From: Flavobacterium algicola
GTDB lineage: Bacteria > Bacteroidota > Bacteroidia > Flavobacteriales > Flavobacteriaceae
DNA: 64,000 nucleotides
Direction of reading: 5' to 3'
Assembly (NCBI RefSeq): GCF_022399565.1
Contig: NZ_JAJTUT010000002.1
Coordinates: forward strand, 744,001 to 808,000
In this document: positions 1-7,663 of the stretch, piece after piece
How positions within the stretch are numbered: the first letter of the stretch is position 1
How the letters are laid out: every line of letters begins with the position of its first letter
Notes under the pieces: generated by a model
The model's database searches: none
Told to the model about the DNA's origin: nothing
The model's input: the letters and a program-made list of their open reading frames with translations, nothing else
Program-made: the position numbers and the translations under genes

Positions 1-1
1 T

Positions 2-694
2 GACACCTGCATCACAGCCGGATCAAATGTTTCTATTAAGAAAAAAGTTCATGTAGAGCAATACCAAGATCATTCTGTTTTTATAATGACAAGTGGACTT
101 CGCTCGGTACGCGATAAAGCAATCAATTATTTTCAAGAATTATCAGAAGAGACTAAGAGTTACACAAAATTATATCAAGTAGTTAATTCTTTTGGAGATC
201 AAATAAAACGTGTTGCTAAAGAGGATAAAGCTTCACTGCTAAGTGGTGGTTTAAAATTCAATTTAAATACTATTATTGGAGGACAATTAAAAGACGATGC
301 TACTCAGAAATTATTCCTTATTTATTCCGAAGGTAATTGGGTTGAACTTGACGAAGGTTCACCTTATGTAATCATTGGTAATTCGGGGCAAGGTAAAGCT
401 ATTCTTAATAGAATTATCAATCCAGACACAACAATGAAAGAAGCTTTAAAAGCAGGTTTTTTATCATTCGACTCCACTCGTGTGAGTGCCAACAATGTAG
501 ATTTCCCGATAGATGTAGTATTATACAAAAAAGACACTTTTGAAATGTTTGAAAAGAGATACGATCAAAAAGAGCTTTCTAATATTTCTGATCTATGGGC
601 AGAAAAATTAAAATCAGCTCTTGATGAATTACCTGAAGAATGGCTTGACACCACTTTTGATAAATTAGACGACAAATTAGTCAACAATAAATAG
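2..694 (+). CDS. Anbu-type proteasome-like peptidase, 5'-truncated by window edge
   Basis: The frame is open from base 2 with no start codon of its own before ATG 86, and the residues before that ATG (DTCITAGSNVS) match the Anbu pattern in which an Asp-Ser/Thr-Arg-Thr-Asn-Ala-Gly-like segment follows the N-terminal nucleophile. The gene therefore begins upstream of the window and ATG 86 is internal. The remaining ~230 residues include GSGQGK-like text (IIGNSGQGKAILNRII) and a VSANNVDFPIDVVLY stretch typical of the C-terminal half of 'proteasome-type protease' proteins. Anbu is a self-compartmentalising Ntn-hydrolase related to HslV. The next gene, 28 bp downstream, is transglutaminase-like, the neighbour Anbu genes usually have, which supports the call. 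The catalytic N-terminal residue is not visible. Peptide substrates are unknown for the family. Confidence 0.8.
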   Translation, partial: DTCITAGSNVSIKKKVHVEQYQDHSVFIMTSGLRSVRDKAINYFQELSEETKSYTKLYQVVNSFGDQIKRVAKEDKASLLSGGLKFNLNTIIGGQLKDDATQKLFLIYSEGNWVELDEGSPYVIIGNSGQGKAILNRIINPDTTMKEALKAGFLSFDSTRVSANNVDFPIDVVLYKKDTFEMFEKRYDQKELSNISDLWAEKLKSALDELPEEWLDTTFDKLDDKLVNNK

Positions 695-722
695 AATTAT
701 AAATTATCTAAATCCTACTCAG

Positions 723-1571
723 ATGAAATTCAAAGTTCACAGCGAAATAACATATAATGTAGCTATACCCACTACCTTCATATTTAATATTCATGCTATA
801 CGTAATAATAGCCAACAAATTCTTACTGAATCTTTAACTTTAAATCCTCAATTTGAAGTTGAAGAATTCTCATATAATTCAGGTGCAGGTCGTTTTCTTA
901 GATTGAAATCGCAAGGAAACACCACTTTTACAATATCCTATGACGCTACCGTTGAAACCAACTATACTATTTATGACCAACGTCAAGAGTTTCAAAACGT
1001 TCCAGTTGCAGAATTAGATGGAGATATTATTCCGTTCTTATTTCCAAGTAGATACTGCCAATCCGATAAATTGCAAAAATTAGCTTTTAAGGAATTTGGT
1101 CATATCGAAAATATCTACTCAAAAGTACTAGCCATAACAGATTGGATACACAATAATGTAGAATATGTTAGCGGAAGTACAAATTCTCAAACATCCGCTC
1201 TAGATACGATCACCGATCGTGTTGGTGTTTGTCGTGATTTTGCTCATTTGGGAATTAGCTTATGCCGTGCTTTATCCATTCCTGCTAGATACCTTACTTG
1301 TTATGCATATACCTTACAACCACCTGATTTTCATGCTTGTTTTGAAGCATACATAGGCGGAAATTGGATTGTATTTGACGCAACGCAATTAGTTCCTTTA
1401 AATAGTCTGGTTAAAATTGCAAATGGTAGAGATGCTGCAGATGCTGCAGTTGCAAGTATTTTTGGAAACGCATCCTCTAGCAATATTTTAGTGTCTTGTG
1501 AACTCGCAGAAGATAATTTCGATCCCTTCTGGTACAATGAAAATGTCCTTAACGGTTTTTCAATACAGTAA
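723..1571 (+). CDS. Transglutaminase-like cysteine protease family protein
   Basis: 282 residues. The N-terminal ~100 residues form a beta-rich domain of the type found in bacterial transglutaminase-like proteins. The core carries the papain/transglutaminase triad: Cys170 in GVCRDFAHL, His204 in DFHACFEAY and Asp219 in WIVFDATQ. No signal peptide is visible, so it is probably cytoplasmic. It follows the Anbu-type peptidase gene by 28 bp and is probably co-transcribed with it. Anbu operons commonly carry a transglutaminase-like protein together with an alpha-E protein and an ATP-grasp-like protein; those two would lie upstream of this window. A role in making, cleaving or modifying a peptide linkage handled by the Anbu system is inference. 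Family assignment is firm; substrate is unknown. Confidence 0.85.
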   Translation: MKFKVHSEITYNVAIPTTFIFNIHAIRNNSQQILTESLTLNPQFEVEEFSYNSGAGRFLRLKSQGNTTFTISYDATVETNYTIYDQRQEFQNVPVAELDGDIIPFLFPSRYCQSDKLQKLAFKEFGHIENIYSKVLAITDWIHNNVEYVSGSTNSQTSALDTITDRVGVCRDFAHLGISLCRALSIPARYLTCYAYTLQPPDFHACFEAYIGGNWIVFDATQLVPLNSLVKIANGRDAADAAVASIFGNASSSNILVSCELAEDNFDPFWYNENVLNGFSIQ

Positions 1572-1826
1572 ATAAAAATTTAAATTGCACCTTACTGTTA
1601 TTATAATAGTCAAATTTGTATACTTTTTTGATTATTATAATAAAATTAATCTATTTTTATAACTCAATAGTTATTTAGAGTTGATTAATTATTCATAACG
1701 TGCTCAGAGCTTATACACTACAATTGTTGTTTTGTTTTTGTTTTGAATGTAATCATAATGATTTTCTTCAAAATTCAAAAATAGAAAGCTTTATAGATTT
1801 TTATTTACAAATTAAAATTGGCAGTC

Positions 1827-2705
1827 ATGGATAAAAATAAACTAACCAAAAATGTTCTTATAATTAACCCCTCCCCTCCAAACGCAAATAATCAGAAAGC
1901 GAATCGAGATGCTGAGTTAATTATTACGCATAAAGAAATTGCCTTTCATAAAGTTGAAAAAGCTAAAAGAGCAGCTGAGTTGGCAATTGCTACTGAGGAA
2001 CTTATATTTCAGAATGTTGAAAAAGAAAAAAGAGCACAAGAACTCATAATTGCCAATAAGGAACTTGCCTATCAAAATTGTGAGAAGGAAAAGCGGGCAG
2101 CTGAATTAGTATTAGCAAACAAAGAACTTATTTATCAAAATATTGAGAAAGAAAAGCGCGCTCAGGAATTAATAGTTGCCAATAGGGAACTTGCTTTTCA
2201 GAATATTGAGAAAGAAAAAAGAGCGGCTGAATTAGTGATTGCCAATGAAGAACTCATTTATCAAAATATAGAGAAAGAAAAGCGAGCACAAGAATTGATA
2301 GTTGCCAATAAGGAGCTAGCTTTTCAAAATTGTGAAAAAGAACAAAGATCTCAAGAATTGATACTAGCTAACAAAGAACTTGCTTACCAAAATGGTGAAA
2401 AAGAAAAAAGAGCCAAAGAATTAATAGCTGTAAATTTAGAACTAAAGAAAAGAGAGGAACATCATAAAGAATATATTAGTGGTACCGATGAAATGATGTT
2501 TCTTACATCGCATAGAGTAAGACAGCCAATTGCTAATATTTTGGGGCTTGTTCAACTTTTAGATTTTCCTGTAGAAGACGAACAAGAAAGCATTGAAATT
2601 TTAGATGCCATTAAGGCTTCCGCACTTTCACTTGATTTACTTACCAAAGAATTAAATAATCATATTCTTGAATTAAGGAGAAAAACAAAAAATATATTAA
2701 AATAA
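1827..2705 (+). CDS. Coiled-coil repeat protein with histidine-kinase dimerisation/phosphoacceptor-like domain, no ATPase
   Basis: About 292 residues from ATG 1827; a TTG three codons upstream is a less likely start. Residues ~22-211 are a long coiled coil built of eight 21-residue units (DNA period 63 bp, 1956-2459) with the pattern EKEKRAxELIxANKELxxQN, plus one degenerate unit before them. This is followed by a HisKA-like helix with the H-box FLTSHRVRQPIANILGL (His229) and its partner helix. The protein then stops: there are no N, G1, F or G2 boxes, so no HATPase domain. Such repeats occur in Bacteroidota sensor kinases upstream of a complete kinase core. It may be a phosphotransfer or dimerisation partner for another kinase, or a truncated kinase. 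The downstream gene faces it, so no partner sits in an operon with it. Confidence 0.7.
   Translation: MDKNKLTKNVLIINPSPPNANNQKANRDAELIITHKEIAFHKVEKAKRAAELAIATEELIFQNVEKEKRAQELIIANKELAYQNCEKEKRAAELVLANKELIYQNIEKEKRAQELIVANRELAFQNIEKEKRAAELVIANEELIYQNIEKEKRAQELIVANKELAFQNCEKEQRSQELILANKELAYQNGEKEKRAKELIAVNLELKKREEHHKEYISGTDEMMFLTSHRVRQPIANILGLVQLLDFPVEDEQESIEILDAIKASALSLDLLTKELNNHILELRRKTKNILK
1893..2459 (+). repeat. 63-bp in-frame tandem repeats (about nine units) encoding a coiled coil
   Basis: Eight units start at 1956, 2019, 2082, 2145, 2208, 2271, 2334 and 2397, each 63 bp, with a degenerate unit from 1893. Each encodes 21 residues, exactly three heptads. Adjacent units alternate between AAEL and AQEL and between AFQN and IYQN forms, a two-unit (126-bp) higher-order pattern that suggests duplication of pairs. 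Confidence 0.85.
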
Positions 2706-2711
2706 AATACT

Positions 2712-3887
2712 TTACAATTTCTCATTTTGTAATTTTTTCATTTTGTCTTTAAACATGATAGCTGCGCTTGTATAGCCACCTTCTGTTCCATCGACAAAAT
2801 GAATATGTTTTTTCTCTTTATCTTCAATATAACATGACATAATCGAAGCATGTGTAATATGTATACCATAAATAATCTTATGGTTTGCTTCCAAATGATC
2901 AAGTAAAATCTTCAATCGACTCACTTGTTCATCTGTTCCAGAAATAACTGTATTAAGAAATCCGTCCAGCATTATGGTATCAGACAATTGAGTAACTCGG
3001 TATTTGTATAGTTTTCCTGCTTGAAAGAATTTGAAATAAAAAGTTCCGAACAATGTCATAAACCAATTACTAATTAAATATGTGACTTTATACTTCCCTA
3101 TTTTTACCTTCATCTCTTTTCTTATAGTTGCCAATGAAGTATTCAACTTTAACTTAAGAGCTGATATAGGATTACGTTTTTCAAGATTTCCAAAAATGAA
3201 GTCAATCTCTCTCATTATAATACCATAAATTTTGGCCTGTATATTTTCATCGTTACAATCTACCAGTAAACAAACTACTTTTTTGTCAGATTGGTTCGGA
3301 TAAATCTCATCCCATCTACATTGCATTCCATCAAGATTTAGATCGCTGTCATCCTTACTTTGTATTTTTGTGGCTTCAAAGCGATCTTTAATAACACGCT
3401 CCGCATATTTTAATCCATTACCTAATATTACAGGAGTAGTCAAATATTCGTTATGCTTTAATTTTGTAATTTTTAATTTTATGTGATTGGCATAAACTTT
3501 TTCTACTTCAAGATGTCCAACTCTAAGCTGCAATTTTAAGGTTGTAAATATGTGTTGACTGTATTTATTTAAAGCAATCAGGATGGGCTCTAAAACGGCA
3601 TTAGGCACTATAAATGTAGAACCATCACCACCAAAAAAATAAGGGATTTTGACCGAACTATTATTACTCTTTAATGTATTCAAAACTGTGATTATACTGC
3701 CTGTTGCACTCAAATTTACATCATTATGGCGACCTTTATTGACAGCAACTGTTGAGTTCTCGATATCTGTCACCACAACAGACCAATTAGATGGAACATT
3801 CGAAAATAAGTTTTCATCTTTTAGAAGCTCAGTCAGAGGCAAATTATTCTTTGCTATATTTTTATAAAAATTCAAATTATTCTCCAT
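2712..3887 (-). CDS. DUF3095 family protein, class III cyclase-like
   Basis: 391 residues. The N-terminal half carries the features of the DUF3095 family: VVVTDIENST (Asp41) and PYFFGGDGSTF (Asp88), spaced like the two metal-binding aspartates of class III nucleotidyl cyclases. The text GRHNDVNLSATGSI between them is also typical. The C-terminal half (FGTFYFKFFQAGKLYKYRV; ITHASIMSCYI near the end) is the conserved second domain. There is no transmembrane segment or signal peptide. Known members have not, to my knowledge, been tied to a product, so 'adenylate-cyclase-like' is a structural statement only. It converges on the coiled-coil gene with only 6 bp between their stops. A candidate -7 box lies on this strand at 3945-3952. 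Confident on family, not on function. Confidence 0.8.
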   Translation of the reverse strand: MENNLNFYKNIAKNNLPLTELLKDENLFSNVPSNWSVVVTDIENSTVAVNKGRHNDVNLSATGSIITVLNTLKSNNSSVKIPYFFGGDGSTFIVPNAVLEPILIALNKYSQHIFTTLKLQLRVGHLEVEKVYANHIKLKITKLKHNEYLTTPVILGNGLKYAERVIKDRFEATKIQSKDDSDLNLDGMQCRWDEIYPNQSDKKVVCLLVDCNDENIQAKIYGIIMREIDFIFGNLEKRNPISALKLKLNTSLATIRKEMKVKIGKYKVTYLISNWFMTLFGTFYFKFFQAGKLYKYRVTQLSDTIMLDGFLNTVISGTDEQVSRLKILLDHLEANHKIIYGIHITHASIMSCYIEDKEKKHIHFVDGTEGGYTSAAIMFKDKMKKLQNEKL

Positions 3888-4209
3888 AACAGCACTACAT
3901 CTACTTATGTTGTATTTTGTTTTAAAGATAGTTTTTAAGCATTACAAACATACAAATCTTATAAAAACTTCTGAAAATAAATATATTTAGTGACTAATAA
4001 TTAAATTATCTCTGAAAACTCATTACTTTCTTTTTAATGTCTAAGTGAAAACGATAAATGAACTGTGGTTATATTTATTAATTCTGAAAAAAATTGTTGG
4101 ATCTTTGTCCAATCTATAAGGAAATCTCTTTAAAACTACAAGATACAACAGATAACGATAATATTGTTATAAAAACCTATTTCATACCGCTCCCTTTCAA
4201 AAAAAATTG
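3888..4209. other. Divergent intergenic region, no gene seen
   Basis: About 320 bp of AT-rich sequence between the DUF3095 gene and the arginine cluster leader. It holds the candidate minus-strand -7 box at 3945-3952. No ORF of note, tRNA or strong hairpin was seen in it. Confidence 0.6.
3945..3952 (-). promoter_or_regulatory. Candidate -7 box for the DUF3095 gene
   Basis: Reads TATGTTTG on the minus strand, matching the Bacteroidota TAnnTTTG box, about 58 bp before the start codon. No TTG is seen at the usual distance upstream, so it is a weak candidate. Confidence 0.3.
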
Positions 4210-4217
4210 TACTTTTG
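4210..4217 (+). promoter_or_regulatory. -7 box of the arginine cluster leader
   Basis: TACTTTTG fits the Bacteroidota TAnnTTTG consensus exactly. It lies five bases before the ATG of the putative leader peptide, so the transcript could be leaderless or nearly so for that peptide. No clear TTG is present 17-23 bp upstream. Confidence 0.5.
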
Positions 4218-4221
4218 TTTT

Positions 4222-4308
4222 ATGATTAATAAACGTGTACATATTTCTTCTAATTCACGGATGAACAGACCCGTTACCTCTCCCGAGGTACGGATACTAT
4301 TGGTATAG
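4222..4308 (+). CDS. Putative arginine-rich leader peptide (28 residues)
   Basis: ATG 4222 opens a 28-codon frame ending at TAG 4306-4308. It begins MINKRVHISSNSR and ends SPEVRILLV. Four codons are arginine: CGT (residue 5), CGG (13), AGA (16) and CGG (24); CGG looks uncommon in the neighbouring genes. The last arginine codon (4291-4293) closes the base of one hairpin and touches the first base of the next, and the stop lies inside the second hairpin. The placement ahead of an arginine biosynthesis cluster, the arginine content and the overlap with hairpins are what a ribosome-stalling attenuator would show. Translation is not proven and I know of no named family to assign it to. Confidence 0.45.
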   Translation: MINKRVHISSNSRMNRPVTSPEVRILLV

Positions 4309-4312
4309 TATC
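4271..4312 (+). promoter_or_regulatory. Tandem hairpins in the arginine cluster leader (candidate attenuator)
   Basis: Hairpin 1: CCGT-T-ACCTC (4271-4280), loop TCCC, then GAGGTACGG (4285-4293): nine base pairs with one bulged T. Hairpin 2: GATACTAT (4293-4300), loop TGGT, ATAGTATC (4305-4312): eight perfect pairs. They share base 4293, so only one can form fully at its base. Neither is followed directly by a U tract, so simple intrinsic termination here is not evident; control could act on translation, RNA stability or a downstream structure. A second TAnnTTTG-like string (TATGTTTG, 4316-4323) follows. Confidence 0.5.
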
Positions 4313-4524
4313 TACTATGTTTGGCTCAATCATCATTTACTCATTTTTCACTTTTTTTGCTTTGGAATTGCAACTGTTATCTAGCACTGGATTAACAAAT
4401 CCTATTAACAATATTTATAGTCAAGTTTTGTATTCATCTAGATGGATTCATAATGCTATTGTAACTATTGATAACTCCAGAAATAATCAAAATTTGTCTC
4501 ACAACGAAATAAATCAATTATTAA

Positions 4525-5154
4525 ATGAATATTGATATTTTAATAGCTCAGGAAGAGCATTTCAAATATGCACAAGAAATTTGTGATACGATAGAAACTT
4601 CCGCCAAATTGAGAGGTACAGGAATCGCTAAGAGAACGCCTGAATACGTCCAAAAAAAGATGCTTAATAAAGATGCAGTGATTGCATTGGCAGATGGTAA
4701 ATTTGCTGGTTTCTGTTATATAGAAGTTTGGCAACACGGAAAATTTGTAGCACACTCTGGTTTAATTGTGCATCCTGATTTTAGAAATTTAGGATTAGCC
4801 AAAAAAATTAAATCTTTTGTTTTTGATTATTCCCTTAAAAAATATCCAAATGCTAAGGTGTTCGGAATCACAACTGGGCTTGCTGTTATGAAAATAAATT
4901 CAGATCTAGGATACAAACCCGTTCCTTTCTCTGAACTAACAAGTGACCCAAGTTTCTGGAACGGATGCCAAACCTGTACAAATTTTGAAATATTAAAGAG
5001 CAAAGACAACAAATTGTGTTTGTGCACAGGTATGCTATACGACCCAAAAGAAAAACCAAAAGACCCGCCAAAACATCCGTTTAACGTCAAAGTCTTAAAC
5101 AGATTAAAGGCCATCAAACAAGCGATACTGTTGAGTATCACCGAAAAAAAATAA
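4525..5154 (+). CDS. GNAT-family N-acetyltransferase heading the arginine cluster
   Basis: 209 residues. The GNAT fold is shown by the acetyl-CoA-binding stretch VHPDFRNLGLAKKIKSFVFDYS (about residues 80-101), with its Arg-x-x-Gly-x-Ala-like loop. The C-terminal part has four cysteines in the pattern GCQTC ... CLC, possibly a metal or structural site. As the first gene of an arginine cluster that contains argB, argC, argD, argF' and argE but neither argJ nor argA, it is the natural candidate for the glutamate N-acyltransferase (N-acetyl- or N-succinylglutamate synthase) that starts the pathway. That role is inference from context. The start is ATG 4525; there is no Shine-Dalgarno site. About 215 bp of apparently untranslated leader precede it after the hairpins. 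Confidence 0.75.
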   Translation: MNIDILIAQEEHFKYAQEICDTIETSAKLRGTGIAKRTPEYVQKKMLNKDAVIALADGKFAGFCYIEVWQHGKFVAHSGLIVHPDFRNLGLAKKIKSFVFDYSLKKYPNAKVFGITTGLAVMKINSDLGYKPVPFSELTSDPSFWNGCQTCTNFEILKSKDNKLCLCTGMLYDPKEKPKDPPKHPFNVKVLNRLKAIKQAILLSITEKK

Positions 5155-5211
5155 AAAGCAACATTCAATAATAATCAGCTACTGCGTAAACGCTCGTAGC
5201 CAAAAATAAAA

Positions 5212-6408
5212 ATGATGAAAAAAGTAGTATTAGCTTATAGTGGAGGTCTTGACACCTCATATTGCCTAAAATATTTAAAAAACGAAAAAGGATTTGAAGT
5301 ACACACCGTATTAATCAATACTGGTGGATTTGACGATCAAGAACTTAACGATATTGAGGAGCGTGCGTATGAGTTAGGTAGTGCAAAACATGCCAACCTT
5401 ACTATTGTAGACAAATACTACGATAAAGCCATCAAATATTTAATTTATGGTAATGTCTTAAAAAATAACACGTACCCATTATCTGTTAGTGCTGAGAGAG
5501 TTTTTCAAGCAATTGAAGCCATCAAGTACGCAAAATCTATTGGAGCAACTGCTATCGCTCACGGTAGTACAGGTGCAGGAAATGACCAAATACGTTTTGA
5601 TTTGATCTTCCATACCATCGCACCAGAAATTGAGATCATCACTCCTATCCGTGACTTGAAATTATCAAGACAAGAAGAAGTAGATTATTTAAGCCAAAAC
5701 GGTGTACACTACTCTTGGGAAAAAGCACAGTATTCGATCAATAAAGGACTTTGGGGAACAAGTGTTGGAGGAAAAGAAACCTTGACTTCACACCAATCGT
5801 TGCCAAACGAAGCTTACCCTTCTCAATTGATAAAAGAAGGAGAAGAAAAAGTAACACTGGAGTTCAAAGAAGGAGAATTAATTGCCATCAACGGTAAAAA
5901 AGACAAACCGTCAAACAACATCGTTACTTTAGAAAAACTAGCAAATGCGTATGCAATTGGTAGAGATACGCACGTAGGTGATACGATTATCGGAATCAAA
6001 GGAAGAGTTGGTTTTGAAGCTGCTGCCCCGCTAATCATCATTAAAGGACACCATTTATTAGAGAAACACACTCTAGGAAAATGGCAACAATACTGGAAAG
6101 AGCAGCTAGGAAACTGGTACGGAATGCTTTTCCACGAAGGGCAATTTTTGGATCCTGTGATGCGCAACATCGAGGCGTTTCTTGAAGATACGCAGAAAAA
6201 TGTAAACGGAAAAGTCTTTGTAACCTTGAGACCCTACCATTTTGTGTTGGACGGAATCGAGTCTGACAATGACTTAATGACCAACAGTTTTGGTCAATAT
6301 GGCGAAATGAACAACGCTTGGACATCTGACGATGCCAAAGGATTTATCAAAATTTTGGGTAATGCTCAAAACATATTTTCGGCAGTAAACAACGAAACTT
6401 ACGAATAA
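5212..6408 (+). CDS. argG: Argininosuccinate synthase
   Basis: 398 residues, the usual length. It joins citrulline and aspartate using ATP to give argininosuccinate. The ATP-pyrophosphatase P-loop AYSGGLDTSYCL is at residues ~8-19, and the citrulline/aspartate-binding HGSTGAGNDQIRF segment is near residue 119. Later text (ITPIRDLKLSRQEEVDYL, KGLWGTSVGGKE) is also typical of ArgG. Two adjacent ATGs (5212, 5215) could both serve as start. It follows the GNAT gene by 57 bp, a gap with a small hairpin (5178-5200). It is the second gene of the arginine cluster. Confidence 0.97.
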   Translation: MMKKVVLAYSGGLDTSYCLKYLKNEKGFEVHTVLINTGGFDDQELNDIEERAYELGSAKHANLTIVDKYYDKAIKYLIYGNVLKNNTYPLSVSAERVFQAIEAIKYAKSIGATAIAHGSTGAGNDQIRFDLIFHTIAPEIEIITPIRDLKLSRQEEVDYLSQNGVHYSWEKAQYSINKGLWGTSVGGKETLTSHQSLPNEAYPSQLIKEGEEKVTLEFKEGELIAINGKKDKPSNNIVTLEKLANAYAIGRDTHVGDTIIGIKGRVGFEAAAPLIIIKGHHLLEKHTLGKWQQYWKEQLGNWYGMLFHEGQFLDPVMRNIEAFLEDTQKNVNGKVFVTLRPYHFVLDGIESDNDLMTNSFGQYGEMNNAWTSDDAKGFIKILGNAQNIFSAVNNETYE

Positions 6409-6423
6409 TAAGGTCTAGGATTT

Positions 6424-6533
6424 GGGCGTGACCCTCCGTAAAAACTACGGGTCGGGCTATCCGCTCTATCTTTTTTGAAGTCCCGAAGCCTCGGGACTTC
6501 AAAAAAGGATACCGCTCCTATCCCTCACGCAAA
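6424..6533 (+). repeat. Palindromic intergenic repeat, family A copy 1
   Basis: Starts GGGCGTGACCC and ends CTATCCCTCACGC. Its core is a perfect 16-bp inverted repeat, TTTTTTGAAGTCCCGA (6471-6486) against 6491-6506 with loop AGCC, which may also act as a terminator after argG. The outer blocks GGGTCGGGCTATCCGCT and CTATCCCTCACGC recur in reverse orientation at 8977-9107. This is a mobile-looking, non-coding REP-like element. Confidence 0.75.
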
Positions 6534-6628
6534 CAATAAGAATAGACCGCTTTCAATAAGGTGTCAATTCTGTAATAATATAATTTAGAATAAACGAATT
6601 CAGATTTATTCACCTAAAACAAAAGAGT

Positions 6629-7606
6629 ATGATTTCTATTGGAATAATTGGAGGTTCAGGATATACAGCAGGAGAATTAATTAGAATTTTAATGTTTCAT
6701 CCTAATGCAAAACTAGATTTTATTTACAGTACCACAAACGCTGGAAAACCGTTATCAATTGCACACCAAGACTTGATGGGCGATATCGAAATGAATTTCA
6801 CCGATACTGTTAACCCAAATGTGGATGTACTTTTCTTGTGTTTAGGACACGGAAAATCAATCTCATTTTTGGAAAACAACAAATTTTCTGATACGACCAA
6901 AATTATCGATTTAGGAAACGACTTCCGTTTGACCAAAGACAAAGAATTTAATGGAAAATCATTTGTTTATGGTTTACCAGAATTGAATAAAACCGATATT
7001 AAAAACGCCAACTACATTGCAAACCCAGGTTGTTTTGCAACAGCTATTCAACTGGCTTTATTGCCGCTAGCAGCAGACGGTTTGTTGGCCGACGATGTAC
7101 ACATCAACGCCACAACAGGTAGTACAGGTGCAGGTGTAAGCTTATCCGCAACATCGCATTTCAGTTGGAGAAATAACAACTTCTCTCACTACAAAGCTTT
7201 CGAACACCAACATTTGGGCGAAATCAATCAAAGCATCAATCAGTTGCAGGCATCGTATTCAGACGAATTGCTATTTGTACCCAACAGAGGCGATTTTCCT
7301 AGAGGTATCTTCGCAACGCTTTACACGAAGTCAGAAGAAAGTTTGGACGATTTGGTTGCCAAATACACCGCATTCTACAAAGACCAACCGTTTGTAACTA
7401 TAACTACCGAAAACATCAACATGAAGCAAGTAGTACAAACCAACAAATGTATCATTAGTTTATTAAAAAAAGGAAACCGGATTTTAATCACTTCGGTGAT
7501 TGACAATTTATTAAAAGGTGCTTCAGGCCAAGCGGTTCAAAACATGAATTTAATGTTTGGACTCGATGAAAGCACTGGATTACATTTAAAACCATCAGGA
7601 TTCTAA
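6629..7606 (+). CDS. argC: N-acetyl-gamma-glutamyl-phosphate reductase
   Basis: 325 residues. It reduces N-acyl-glutamyl phosphate to the semialdehyde with NADPH, the third step of arginine synthesis. The NADP-binding loop GIIGGSGYTAGELIRIL is at residues 4-20 and the catalytic Cys135 lies in NPGCFATA. The motif HQHLGEIN near residue 193 is also characteristic. It is separated from argG by a palindromic repeat and from argD by 57 bp. It works with ArgB and ArgD encoded in the same cluster. Confidence 0.96.
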   Translation: MISIGIIGGSGYTAGELIRILMFHPNAKLDFIYSTTNAGKPLSIAHQDLMGDIEMNFTDTVNPNVDVLFLCLGHGKSISFLENNKFSDTTKIIDLGNDFRLTKDKEFNGKSFVYGLPELNKTDIKNANYIANPGCFATAIQLALLPLAADGLLADDVHINATTGSTGAGVSLSATSHFSWRNNNFSHYKAFEHQHLGEINQSINQLQASYSDELLFVPNRGDFPRGIFATLYTKSEESLDDLVAKYTAFYKDQPFVTITTENINMKQVVQTNKCIISLLKKGNRILITSVIDNLLKGASGQAVQNMNLMFGLDESTGLHLKPSGF

Positions 7607-7663
7607 AACATCTCTATCACAGTCTAAAACTCTGACAGGGATAAACACTTAAAAAATAACAAA

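Noticed and set aside
1331..1537. A 68-codon minus-strand frame inside the transglutaminase gene
   Set aside because: Fully antisense to a conserved coding domain with no features of its own.
4317..4535. A 72-codon frame overlapping the start of the GNAT gene by 11 bp
   Set aside because: Its ATG lies in the TATGTTTG string after the second hairpin, the composition is that of AT-rich noncoding DNA, and no family is recognisable. A translational-coupling role for the leader cannot be excluded but is not supported.
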